Assembly (NCBI RefSeq): GCF_001905445.1
Contig: NZ_LIVQ01000001.1
Span: forward strand, 744,001-808,000
DNA from: Streptomyces sp. CB00455
GTDB lineage: Bacteria; Actinomycetota; Actinomycetes; Streptomycetales; Streptomycetaceae
Reading direction: 5' to 3'
Length of the DNA stretch: 64,000 nt
A model generated the notes under the pieces. The model ran no database searches, was not told the DNA's origin, and was given only the letters and a program-made list of their open reading frames with translations. Position 1 is the stretch's first letter. Every line of letters begins with the position of its first letter. The translations under genes and the position numbers were made by a program. Positions 24,986 to 33,313 of the stretch are shown one piece after another.

Positions 24986-25537
24986 ATGACCACCCCCCTC
25001 GCCTCACTCACCGGCGACTACGTCGTCGACCCCGACCACACCCAGATCGGGTTCGTGGCACGGCACGCCATGGTCACCAAGGTCCGGGGCGCGTTCAACG
25101 AGTTCGAGGGCACCGGGCACTTCGACGGTGAGGACCCATCCAAGTCCCAGGTGTCCGTCACCATCAAGACCGCGAGCATCGACACCCGCAACGAGCAGCG
25201 TGACGGCCACCTGCGCACCAACGACTTCCTGGACGCGCCGACCTACCCGGACATCACCTTCGCGTCCACCGGCGTGGAGCAGCTCGACAGCACGCATTTC
25301 CGGGTGACCGGCGACCTCACCATCAAGGACGTCACCCGGCCCATCGACATCGACTTCGAGTTCCAGGGCAGCGCCCAGGACCCGTTCGGCAACCTGCGCG
25401 TCGGCTTCGAGGGCTCGGTGCCGATCAGCCGCAAGGAGTTCGGGATCACCTGGAACGCCGCGCTGGAGGGCGGCGGCGTCCTGGTCGGAGACAAGGTGGT
25501 GCTGGAGTTCGAGGTGTCCGCGATCCGGCAGCCCTGA
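24986..25537 (+). CDS. YceI family lipid-binding protein
   Basis: A 183-residue YceI/lipocalin-like beta-barrel protein: GDYVVDPDHTQIGFVARHAMVTKVRGAFNEFEG (in part), VSVTIKTASIDTRNEQRDGHLRTNDFLDAPTYPDITFAS, and VGFEGSVPISRKEFGITWN. The family binds polyisoprenoids or amphiphiles such as isoprenoid quinones. There is no signal peptide, so unlike E. coli YceI it should stay in the cytoplasm, as in most actinobacterial members. Start ATG 24986 (GGAGCAGGTCC before it). Single gene. Confidence 0.92.
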   Translation: MTTPLASLTGDYVVDPDHTQIGFVARHAMVTKVRGAFNEFEGTGHFDGEDPSKSQVSVTIKTASIDTRNEQRDGHLRTNDFLDAPTYPDITFASTGVEQLDSTHFRVTGDLTIKDVTRPIDIDFEFQGSAQDPFGNLRVGFEGSVPISRKEFGITWNAALEGGGVLVGDKVVLEFEVSAIRQP

Positions 25538-26003
25538 CGCGGCCACTCGGCGCGCCGGAGCGGAGTAGTAGCGGCGGCAGGCACGCAGCATGCCCTCGGG
25601 AAGGGGACCGGCTCCACCGGCGCCGGCTGCCGGGCCTGCGCGGGGTGCCGCAGGGCAAGCACCGCGGCCGGGGGCGAGACGAAGGCGATGACGCCGCACA
25701 GCAACCGGGTGGTTTGCCGGATCGACGGCGTGGTCGGTCCGTTCACCCCGGCCGGGCGGCCCGTGGGTGCACCGTCCCGGCCGCCGTGAACCGCCCGGCG
25801 TGGAGACGCCGTTGTGCCGCCGGGCGGGCCGGGTCCGGGCCGCCGCACGCGGTGAGGTGTGGTCGGCCGCCGCCGCGGCGGGGCGCTGCCGTTGGTCCGG
25901 TCGGGGCGGGCTGCGGCGGGGCCGTGGCGACGTCCGACGCGTCGCGCCGACGGCGGGCCAGTCTCGGGCGGACGCGAACCCACGGCTCGGCGGAGGTCTG
26001 TGC
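25538..26003. other. intergenic stretch, nothing firm
   Basis: About 466 bp between the YceI and the first ClC gene. No RNA gene or terminator is convincing. A minus-strand frame at about 25560-25760 has a short hydrophobic run but no start site or family match, so I leave it out. Confidence 0.45.
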
Positions 26004-27341
26004 ATGGCCGGTACTTCCCGTGGCGGCGGCGCCGCCGTCCATCTCGTCGCGGCGGTCGCCGGCTGCCTCGTCGGGCTGGTGGGCGGCAGCTTCCGCTGGT
26101 GCCTGGCACGGGCGGAGGAGCTGCGCGGTTCGCTGCCCGGGGCCGCCGAGCGGCTCGGCTGCCCGGTCTGGCTGCTTCCCGTCCTGCTCACGGCGGCGGG
26201 AGCGGCCCTCGCGTGCGCGATCGCACGGCGGGTCCCCCGCTCCGCGGGCAGCGGCATCCAGGACGTCGAGGCCGTGTGGCGCGGGGAGCGGCCGCCCGGA
26301 TCACCGTGGCTCCTGCCGGCCAAGTACGCCGGCGGCCTGATCGCCCTGGGCTCGGGGCTGGTGCTCGGGCGGGAAGGCCCGACGGTGCACATGGGCGCGG
26401 TGATCGGGGCGGAGGCGGGGCGCCGTGCGCGGATGGGCGCCGGGGACGTGACCCTCCTGCACACCTCCCTCGGCGGCGCGGGTCTGGCGGTGGCCTTCAC
26501 CGCGCCCCTCGGCGGAGTGCTGTTCGTCTGCGAGGAGGTGACCCGGGTGGTCCGGGCGCGGCTGGTCCTCGTCACGCTCATCGGTACCGCCACGGCCGTC
26601 GGGTGCTCCCGGCTCCTGGTGGACGGCAGGCCCCTCTTCCCGGTCGCGGCCCCGGTCGGGCCGCCTCTCGCGCTGCTGCCCGTCTTCCTGCTGTTCGGCG
26701 CGGCCACGGGCGTCGTGGGGGTGGCCTACAGCCGCCTCGTCGTCGGGGCCCTCGCCGTCTGCGACCGCGTCACCCTGGTCCCGCCGGTCGCCCGGGCGGC
26801 CGTCATCGGGGGCGTGGTCGGCCTCCTGCTCGGCATCGACCCGGCGCTGGCCGGCGGTGGTGACCCGCTGAGCGGGCGGCTGCTGGGCGGCGAGGTCCCC
26901 GTGGTCCCCCTCCTGGCCGGTTACCTCGTGGTGCGGTTCGTGGCCGGCCCGCTCAGCTATGCCTCCGGCGCACCGGGCGGCCTGTTCGCTCCCCTGCTGG
27001 CCCTGGGGGCCCTGTGGGGGGCGCTCGTCCACGGGCTGGCGGCGCCGCTCCTGCCCGGAGCGGGCGCCGGTACGGTTTCGGGCGCGGTCGTGAGCGCGGT
27101 CCCGGGTGCGGCCCCGCCTTCGGGCGCGGTGGTCTTCGCGGTCCTCGGCATGGCCGCACTGTTCGCCGCCGTCGTCCGCGCGCCCGTCACGGGACTGGTG
27201 CTCGTCGTCGAGATGACGGGGGCCACCTCCCTGCTCGTGCCGCTGCTGACGGCCTGCTTCGCCGCGGCCCTGACCGCCGACCGGATGGGATGCGCCCCCG
27301 TCTACGACACCCTGCGCCTGCGCGGCGCCCGTTCCTCCTGA
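26004..27341 (+). CDS. ClC-family chloride/proton antiporter
   Basis: A 445-residue membrane protein of the ClC family. Three anion-binding signatures are in order: GSGIQ, GREGPTVHMGAV with the gating Glu, and GGLFAPLLALGAL. FVCEEVTRVV aligns with the inner proton-transfer Glu of ClC-ec1 (IEEM), so exchange of chloride and protons is more likely than a passive channel. About ten to twelve membrane segments, no CBS domains. ATG 26004 follows GGAGG by 7 nt. A second ClC-family gene of a different subtype follows, then the betaine operon, which suggests a role in ionic or osmotic balance. Confidence 0.92.
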   Translation: MAGTSRGGGAAVHLVAAVAGCLVGLVGGSFRWCLARAEELRGSLPGAAERLGCPVWLLPVLLTAAGAALACAIARRVPRSAGSGIQDVEAVWRGERPPGSPWLLPAKYAGGLIALGSGLVLGREGPTVHMGAVIGAEAGRRARMGAGDVTLLHTSLGGAGLAVAFTAPLGGVLFVCEEVTRVVRARLVLVTLIGTATAVGCSRLLVDGRPLFPVAAPVGPPLALLPVFLLFGAATGVVGVAYSRLVVGALAVCDRVTLVPPVARAAVIGGVVGLLLGIDPALAGGGDPLSGRLLGGEVPVVPLLAGYLVVRFVAGPLSYASGAPGGLFAPLLALGALWGALVHGLAAPLLPGAGAGTVSGAVVSAVPGAAPPSGAVVFAVLGMAALFAAVVRAPVTGLVLVVEMTGATSLLVPLLTACFAAALTADRMGCAPVYDTLRLRGARSS

Positions 27342-27471
27342 GGCGTCGGCATTCGGTCGCTGGCCCTCTCCGTCACCACCCGGACCGGCAAGGACAACAA
27401 GCCCGCCCCGCCGGCCCGGCTCCGCACGGTGCGGGAGGACCTCGCTTGCGCCCTGCTCAAGGAGAGCTGAC
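27342..27471 (+). pseudogene. 3' fragment of an unknown gene
   Basis: Immediately after the antiporter stop and in the same frame, about 42 codons run GIRSLALSVTTRTGKDNKP to REDLACALLKES and a TGA at 27469-27471. Third positions are almost all G or C, like real genes here, but there is no start and no family I recognise. It looks like the tail of a lost gene, or former extension. It may be chance. Confidence 0.35.
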
Positions 27472-27543
27472 TGGCCGTAAGGGGCCCGGCGCCGGGCCGC
27501 TCTGCCCCCGACGGGCACATGATGGCATTTGAGGGGTTTTCGG

Positions 27544-28875
27544 GTGATTCACCGCTACGTTGTTCCGGTGACCGCCCCCGCACAGCCCGTCGCGGCCCCC
27601 CGGCCCTCCCCGGCCCGGGCACTGCTCCCCCTCGTCCTGCCCGCCCTCGTCATCGGCGTCGGTTCGAGCCTGCTGCTCTACGGCGTGAGCGAAGTGGCCG
27701 ACCTGCTGAAGAACGTGCTGTGGCAGACCCTGCCCGATGCGATCGGCGTCGGGCGCTGGTCCGTCGCGTGGATCCTGGCCGTGCTGACGGCGACCGGTCT
27801 CGCCGTCGGGATCGTGGTGGGGAAGGTCCACGGGCACGCCGGGCCCGACCCGGCGACCACCGGGCTGGTGGATGCGCCCCTGGCACCCGCGGTGGTTCCC
27901 GGACTGCTGCTGGCGACCGCGCTGTCCCTGGCCGGCGGGGTGAGCCTGGGCCCGGAGAATCCGATCACCGCCGTGAACATCGCCCTCGCCTGCTGGCTCG
28001 GCCGGCGGATCTCGTCCGCCCGGCCGCCGCAGGTGTGGGTGGCGCTGGGCGCGGCGGGGACGGTGGGGGCGCTGTTCGGGACCCCGGTCGCGGCCGTGCT
28101 GATCCTCACGGAATCCATCGCGGCCGCTCCCCGGCAGGGGCCGGCCGTGCCGGGCGGGCGGGCGCCCACCCTCTGGGACCAGCTCTTCGCCCCGCTGATC
28201 GCGGCGGGTGCGGGCGGGCTGACGAGCACGCTGGTCGCCGCTCCCGTCTTCGGCCTGTCCCTGCCGCGCCTGGTCGGCCCGCACTGGCCCGACCTGCTCG
28301 CCGCGCTCGTGATCGCGACGGCGGCGGCCGCGCTCGGCATGGCCGGCGTATACGCGTTCCCGCACGTCCACCGCCTCTTCCGGCTGCTGCCGCACCCCGT
28401 GCTCGCGCTGACCCTGGGCGGTGTGGTGCTGGGGCTGCTCGGGGCGCTCGGGGGCCGGCTCACCCTCTTCAAAGGGTTGGAGCAGATCGGCGAGCTGGCG
28501 GCCGATCCGGGCGCGTACTCGGCAGGCTCGCTCGCCCTGATGAGCGTGGTGAAGCTCGCCGCCGTGCTGGTCGCCTGTGGCTCCGGCTTCCGCGGCGGGC
28601 GGATCTTCCCGTCCGTCTTCGTCGGGGTCGCGTTCGGCCTGGCCGCGCACGCCCTGGTGCCCGGGGTGCAGCCGGCCGTTGGGGTGACCTGCGGGGTCCT
28701 CGGCGTGCTGCTGGCCGTTACCCGGCAGGGCTGGGTGAGCCTGTTCACCGCCGCGATCCTCGCCCCGGATCCCGGTCTGCTGCCGCTGTTGTCCGTGGCG
28801 CTGCTGCCGGGCTGGCTGCTGGTGACCGGCCGCCCGCAGATGCAACTGGACGATGCCGGTGCACCGTTGCGCTGA
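27544..28875 (+). CDS. ClC-related ion channel protein (YfeO-like)
   Basis: A 443-residue membrane protein of the ClC superfamily, distant from its neighbour. The gating motif reads LGPENPITAVNIALACWLG instead of GREGP, the pattern of the YfeO-type ion channel group. GTPVAAVLILTES, ACGSGFRGGRIFPSVFVG and GLLAVTRQGWVSLF-like segments follow. About ten membrane segments. I chose GTG 27544 with GAGGGG 7 nt upstream; GTG 27568 (VTAPAQPVAAPRP) without ribosome site, perhaps leaderless behind TACGTT, is an alternative. The ion is not known. Placed between the antiporter and the betaine operon. Confidence 0.85.
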   Translation: MIHRYVVPVTAPAQPVAAPRPSPARALLPLVLPALVIGVGSSLLLYGVSEVADLLKNVLWQTLPDAIGVGRWSVAWILAVLTATGLAVGIVVGKVHGHAGPDPATTGLVDAPLAPAVVPGLLLATALSLAGGVSLGPENPITAVNIALACWLGRRISSARPPQVWVALGAAGTVGALFGTPVAAVLILTESIAAAPRQGPAVPGGRAPTLWDQLFAPLIAAGAGGLTSTLVAAPVFGLSLPRLVGPHWPDLLAALVIATAAAALGMAGVYAFPHVHRLFRLLPHPVLALTLGGVVLGLLGALGGRLTLFKGLEQIGELAADPGAYSAGSLALMSVVKLAAVLVACGSGFRGGRIFPSVFVGVAFGLAAHALVPGVQPAVGVTCGVLGVLLAVTRQGWVSLFTAAILAPDPGLLPLLSVALLPGWLLVTGRPQMQLDDAGAPLR

Positions 28876-29060
28876 GTGACCGTTCCCTCGCGCAGCCCGG
28901 CCCTTCCGGCATCCGGAGCCTCCCGTACGCACGCTCCGGGCGTGACTCCGGCCACTTCGAGTGACTGGTGGGACATGATCGCGGGGGGCGGGGGCATGCG
29001 CGGCGATTACGAGCTCGCCGTGGGTCCGCCGCGGTGGCGCAATCGGAGGTACAGCGCGTC

Positions 29061-30545
29061 GTGTCGGAGCACAAGACCATTCATACGGCCGGGACATGGC
29101 GGTCCGCGGCCTCAGGAGCCTCACGGGAGGTCCTGGACCCGGCGGACGGCACCGTCCTCGCGGTGGTCGCCGAGGGCGGCACCGCCGACACCGACGCCGC
29201 GGTCAGCGCCGCCCGGCTCGCCTTCGACGGCGGAGAGTGGCCCGGGACCCCGGTCGCCGAGCGGGCGGCGCTGCTGCGCCGCACGGCCGACCTGCTCCAG
29301 CGTGACCGCGAGCGCATCGGGCTCCTGGAGAGCCGGGACGCCGGAAAGACCCTCGAAGAGGGCCGCATCGACGTGGACTGCGTCAGCGACGCCTTCCGCT
29401 ACTTCGCCGACCTCGTGATCGGTGAGGGCGCCGGCCGGGTGGTGGACGCCGGGTCACCCGACATCCACAGTGTCGTCGTCCACGAACCGGTCGGGGTCTG
29501 CGCCCTGATCACCCCGTGGAACTACCCGCTGCTCCAGGCCAGCTGGAAGGTCGCCCCGGCCCTGGCGGCGGGCAACACCTTCGTCATCAAACCGAGCGAG
29601 ATCACCCCGCTGTCCACAGTGGCCCTCATCGAGCTGCTGGTGGAGGCGGGCCTGCCGGCCGGAGTGGCCAATCTGGTCACCGGGCCGGGCGATCCGGTCG
29701 GTGCGCGCCTCGCCGCCCACCCCGACGTGGACCTGATCTCCTTCACCGGCGGCCTCGCCAGTGGTACGAAGGTCATGCGCGCCGCCGCCGAGACGGTCAA
29801 GAAGGTCGCCCTCGAACTCGGCGGCAAGAACCCGAACGTCGTCTTCGCCGACGCCTGCGCCACCGAGGACGGCTTCGACACCGCCGTCGACCAGGCGCTG
29901 AATGCCGCCTTCATGCACAGCGGGCAGGTGTGCTCGGCGGGCGCGCGCCTGATCGTCGAAGAACCGCTGCGCGAGCGCTTCGTCGCCGAACTCGCCCGTC
30001 GCGCCGAGAAGATCCGTATCGGCCGCGGCACCGACCCGGGCGTCGAATGCGGACCGCTGGTCTCCGCCGCCCAGCGCGAGCGCACCGAGTCCTACGTTGC
30101 CTCCGCGCTCGCCGAGGGCGCCGTGCTGCGGGCCGGGGGCGAACGGCCGGACGGGCCGGGCTACTTCTACCGCCCCACCGTTCTCGACCGCTGCCACCGC
30201 CGCATGCGCGTCGTCCGCGAGGAGGTCTTCGGACCGGTCCTGACCGTGGAGACCTTCCGTACCGAGGACGAGGCCGTCGCGCTCGCCAACGACACCGAGT
30301 ACGGACTGGCCGGCGGCGTCTGGACGTCGGACCAGGGGCGCGCCCGCCGCGTGGCCGGCCGGCTGCGCCACGGCACCGTCTGGATCAACGACTTCCACCC
30401 CTACCTGCCGCAGGCCGAGTGGGGCGGTTTCGGGAAGTCCGGCATCGGGCGTGAACTGGGGCCGGCCGGTCTGGCCGAGTACCGCGAGACCAAGCACGTG
30501 TACCAGAACCTCGCCCCGCGCCCCGTGCGCTGGTTCGCGGGCTGA
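29061..30545 (+). CDS. betB: betaine-aldehyde dehydrogenase (GbsA/BetB type)
   Basis: A 494-residue NAD(P)-dependent aldehyde dehydrogenase that should oxidise betaine aldehyde to glycine betaine. Seen: LITPWNYPLLQASWKVAPALAAGN (in part), cofactor loop FTGGLASG, general base Glu252 in ALELGGKNPN, and catalytic Cys291 in HSGQVCSAGARL. The Glu-to-Cys distance of 39 residues and DQALNAAFMHSGQVCSAGARLIVEE match GbsA-type enzymes, which have a small insertion. GTG 29061 follows GGAGGT at 10 nt. First gene of the betaine operon; the GMC oxidase gene starts 13 bp after its stop. Upstream 185 bp holds no regulator gene. Confidence 0.92.
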   Translation: MSEHKTIHTAGTWRSAASGASREVLDPADGTVLAVVAEGGTADTDAAVSAARLAFDGGEWPGTPVAERAALLRRTADLLQRDRERIGLLESRDAGKTLEEGRIDVDCVSDAFRYFADLVIGEGAGRVVDAGSPDIHSVVVHEPVGVCALITPWNYPLLQASWKVAPALAAGNTFVIKPSEITPLSTVALIELLVEAGLPAGVANLVTGPGDPVGARLAAHPDVDLISFTGGLASGTKVMRAAAETVKKVALELGGKNPNVVFADACATEDGFDTAVDQALNAAFMHSGQVCSAGARLIVEEPLRERFVAELARRAEKIRIGRGTDPGVECGPLVSAAQRERTESYVASALAEGAVLRAGGERPDGPGYFYRPTVLDRCHRRMRVVREEVFGPVLTVETFRTEDEAVALANDTEYGLAGGVWTSDQGRARRVAGRLRHGTVWINDFHPYLPQAEWGGFGKSGIGRELGPAGLAEYRETKHVYQNLAPRPVRWFAG

Positions 30546-30558
30546 GGCAGGAGGACCC

Positions 30559-32148
30559 ATGAACACGACCACCACGCACCACGCCCTGCACGAGCGCGAG
30601 GGCGAGGGCGCACCCGCGGACGCGCCCGTTCACGAATACGACTACGTCGTCGTCGGCGGCGGCACCGCCGGCTCGGTGATCGCCTCGCGCCTCACCGAGG
30701 ACCCGGACGTCACCGTCGCCGTCATCGAGGGCGGCCCCAGCGACGTCGACCGCCCCGACGTCCTCACGCTGCGCCGCTGGATGGGCCTGCTCGGCGGCGA
30801 CCTCGACTACGACTACCCCACCACCGAGCAGCCGCGCGGCAATTCGCACATCCGGCACAGCCGGGCCCGGGTCCTGGGCGGGTGCTCTTCGCACAACACC
30901 CTCATCGCCTTCAAGCCGCTGCCCTCGGACTGGGACGAGTGGGCGGAGGCGGGCGCCGAGGGATGGCACTCGGCCGCGATGGACCCGTACTTCGACCGGC
31001 TCCTCAACAACATCGTGCCGGTCGACCAGGCGGACCGCAACGCCATCGCCCGCGACTTCGTGGAGGCCGCCCAGGACGCGCTGGGCGTGCCCTTGGTCGA
31101 AGGCTTCAACCGGGGGCCGTTCCACGAGGGCGCCGGTTTCTTCGACCTCGCCTACCACCCGGAGGACAACAAGCGCTCCTCGGCGTCGGTCGCCTACCTC
31201 CACCCGGTCATGGACGACCGGCCCAACCTGCGGATCTGGCTGGAGACCTGGGCCTACCGGCTGGAGCTGGACGGCACCCGGGTGTGCGGCGTGCACGTCC
31301 GCGCCGCGGACGGCACCGAGTCGCTGGTCACCGCCCGCCGCGAGGTACTGGTGTGCGCGGGCGCGGTGGACACCCCGCGGCTCCTGCTGCACTCCGGGAT
31401 AGGACCCCGCGAGGACCTGGAGGCCCTCGGCATCCCGGTGGTCCACGACCTGCCGGGCGTAGGCGAGAACCTCCTCGACCACCCGGAGTCGGTGATCGTC
31501 TGGGAGACGGACGGGCCCATCCCGGAGAACTCGGCGATGGACAGCGACGCGGGGCTCTTCGTCCGGCGCGACCCTGCTTCGCCCGGTCCGGACCTGATGT
31601 TCCACTTCTACCAGATCCCTTTCACCGACAACCCCGAGCGCCTCGGCTACGAACGGCCCGCGCACGGTGTGTCGTTGACCCCGAACATCCCCAAGCCGCG
31701 CAGCCGCGGCCGGCTCTACCTCACCAGTGCGGACCCGGCCGTCAAGCCGGCCCTGGACTTCCGCTACTTCACGGACGAGGACGACTACGACGCCCGGACC
31801 CTGGTGGACGGCATCAAGCTGGCCCGCCGCATCGCCGCCGCCGAGCCGCTGGCGGGCTGGCTGAAGCGCGAGGTGTGCCCGGGCCCGGAGATGACCGACG
31901 ACGAGGCGCTGAGCGCGTACGCCCGTTCGGTGGCGCACACCGTCTACCACCCGGCCGGCACCTGCAAGATGGGCGCCCCCGGTGACGAAAGGGCCGTGGT
32001 GGGGCCCGACTTGAAGGTAAGGGGCCTGGAGGGCATCCGCATCGCGGATGCCTCCGTCTTCCCGACGATGCCCGCGGTCAACCCGATGATCGGAGTACTC
32101 ATGGTCGGCGAGAAGGCCGCGGAGCTGCTGGGTGGTGAGGTCCGGTGA
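30559..32148 (+). CDS. betA: choline dehydrogenase-like GMC oxidoreductase
   Basis: A 529-residue flavoenzyme of the glucose-methanol-choline family. The N-terminal [19 protein letters not shown] is the FAD-binding site, [17 protein letters not shown] the GMC signature 1, [16 protein letters not shown] signature 2, and [15 protein letters not shown] holds the active-site His. With the aldehyde dehydrogenase next to it, the likely reaction is choline to betaine aldehyde. An about 25-residue His/Thr/Glu-rich leader precedes the FAD domain and is not a signal peptide. ATG 30559 has GGCAGGAGGACCC. Its stop overlaps the ABC ATPase start (GTGA). Confidence 0.88.
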   Translation: MNTTTTHHALHEREGEGAPADAPVHEYDYVVVGGGTAGSVIASRLTEDPDVTVAVIEGGPSDVDRPDVLTLRRWMGLLGGDLDYDYPTTEQPRGNSHIRHSRARVLGGCSSHNTLIAFKPLPSDWDEWAEAGAEGWHSAAMDPYFDRLLNNIVPVDQADRNAIARDFVEAAQDALGVPLVEGFNRGPFHEGAGFFDLAYHPEDNKRSSASVAYLHPVMDDRPNLRIWLETWAYRLELDGTRVCGVHVRAADGTESLVTARREVLVCAGAVDTPRLLLHSGIGPREDLEALGIPVVHDLPGVGENLLDHPESVIVWETDGPIPENSAMDSDAGLFVRRDPASPGPDLMFHFYQIPFTDNPERLGYERPAHGVSLTPNIPKPRSRGRLYLTSADPAVKPALDFRYFTDEDDYDARTLVDGIKLARRIAAAEPLAGWLKREVCPGPEMTDDEALSAYARSVAHTVYHPAGTCKMGAPGDERAVVGPDLKVRGLEGIRIADASVFPTMPAVNPMIGVLMVGEKAAELLGGEVR

Positions 32149-33257
32149 CCGCGGTCCACCCCGGTGGCCTCACGGCCGGCGCCGGCGGCGCGTCCGGCTC
32201 CGGGAGCTCTCCGGTCTTCTGCGTCGACGGTCTGTGGAAGGTCTTCGGCCCCGCGCGCAAGGCCGCCAAGGTGCCCGGCTCCGAGGACGCCGCGCTGTCC
32301 CCGGCCGAGCTGCGCGAGCGGACCGGCTGCACCGCGGCGGTGCGGGACGTCACCTTCGACGTCCGCAGGGGCGAGGTCTTCGTCGTCATGGGCCTGTCCG
32401 GCTCCGGCAAGTCCACGCTGGTGCGCTGTCTGACCCGGCTGATCGAGCCGACGGCCGGGACCCTGGCCATCGACGGCGAGGACGTCCTCGCCATGAATGC
32501 GGCCCGGCTGCGCGAGCTGCGCCGCCACCGCGCCGCCATGGTCTTCCAGCACTTCGGGCTGCTGCCGCACCGCAGCGTCCTGGACAACGTCGCCTACGGT
32601 CTGGAGATCCAGGGCATGGGCCGCGCCGACCGGCGCGCCAAGGCGGCCGAGATGGTCGCCAAGGTAGGCCTGGACGGCCTGGAGGACCGCCGCCCCGGCC
32701 AGCTCTCGGGCGGTCAGCAGCAGCGGGTGGGGCTGGCGCGCGCACTGGCTGCCGACCCCGAAGTCCTCCTCTTCGACGAGCCGTTCAGCGCGCTGGACCC
32801 GCTGATCCGCCGCGAGATGCAGGACGAGGTGGCCCGGCTCCACCACGACGAAGGCCGCACGATGGTCTTCATCACCCACGACCTGTCCGAAGCGCTGCGC
32901 CTGGGCGACCGGATCGCCCTGATGCGCGACGGCCGGATCGTGCAGCTCGGCACCCCCGAGGAGATCGTCGGCTCGCCCGCCGACGACTACGTACGGGACT
33001 TCGTCCGCGACGTGCCGCGGGAGCAGGTGCTCACCGTGCGCAGCGCGATGCGCCCGGTGGCGGCCGGCGAAGCCGGGCAGGGGCCCGCGCTCACCCCGGC
33101 CACCACCGTGGTGGAGGCCATCGAGGCGGTGGCCCGCAGCGGTGGGCCCGCGCGGGTCGTCGACCACGGCCGGTGCCTGGGCGTCGTCGACGACGCCGGG
33201 CTGCTCGCGGTGGTGGCCGGCCTGCCGCCGGCGACGGGCCGGGGGGTGGCGGCATGA
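32145..33257 (+). CDS. glycine betaine/quaternary amine ABC ATPase (ProV/OpuAA)
   Basis: A 370-residue ATP-binding subunit. After a about 25-residue Gly/Ser-rich leader: Walker [13 protein letters not shown]-loop [14 protein letters not shown], signature [15 protein letters not shown], Walker [17 protein letters not shown], and switch His in [21 protein letters not shown]. The insert between [12 protein letters not shown] and the Walker A region and a partial C-terminal CBS-like section ([23 protein letters not shown]) are typical of OpuAA/ProV, where CBS domains sense ionic strength. GTG 32145 overlaps the oxidase stop. The stop TGA overlaps an ATG that opens a 19-codon micro-ORF leading to the permease. 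Confidence 0.93.
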   Translation: MTAVHPGGLTAGAGGASGSGSSPVFCVDGLWKVFGPARKAAKVPGSEDAALSPAELRERTGCTAAVRDVTFDVRRGEVFVVMGLSGSGKSTLVRCLTRLIEPTAGTLAIDGEDVLAMNAARLRELRRHRAAMVFQHFGLLPHRSVLDNVAYGLEIQGMGRADRRAKAAEMVAKVGLDGLEDRRPGQLSGGQQQRVGLARALAADPEVLLFDEPFSALDPLIRREMQDEVARLHHDEGRTMVFITHDLSEALRLGDRIALMRDGRIVQLGTPEEIVGSPADDYVRDFVRDVPREQVLTVRSAMRPVAAGEAGQGPALTPATTVVEAIEAVARSGGPARVVDHGRCLGVVDDAGLLAVVAGLPPATGRGVAA

Positions 33258-33313
33258 TGCGCCCCGCCCCCTGCGCCGCCCCTGTCCCCGGTACCGGGCG
33301 GTGGTGCGGATGA
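33254..33313 (+). CDS. 19-residue micro-ORF linking ATPase and permease genes
   Basis: Starting ATGATG at 33254, the frame encodes [19 protein letters not shown], then TGA at 33311-33313. Its first ATG overlaps the ATPase stop (ATGA) and its stop overlaps the permease ATG (ATGA). It therefore bridges the only gap in the operon exactly and could act as a coupling cistron, passing ribosomes to the permease start, which has a weak ribosome site. It has two Cys and four Pro and no known family. Translation is not shown; coincidence is possible in a 53-bp gap. Confidence 0.4.
   Translation: MMRPAPCAAPVPGTGRWCG

Noticed and set aside
25560..25760. Possible minus-strand small membrane protein
   Set aside because: One short hydrophobic run without a ribosome site, start or homologous family; composition does not differ enough from background.
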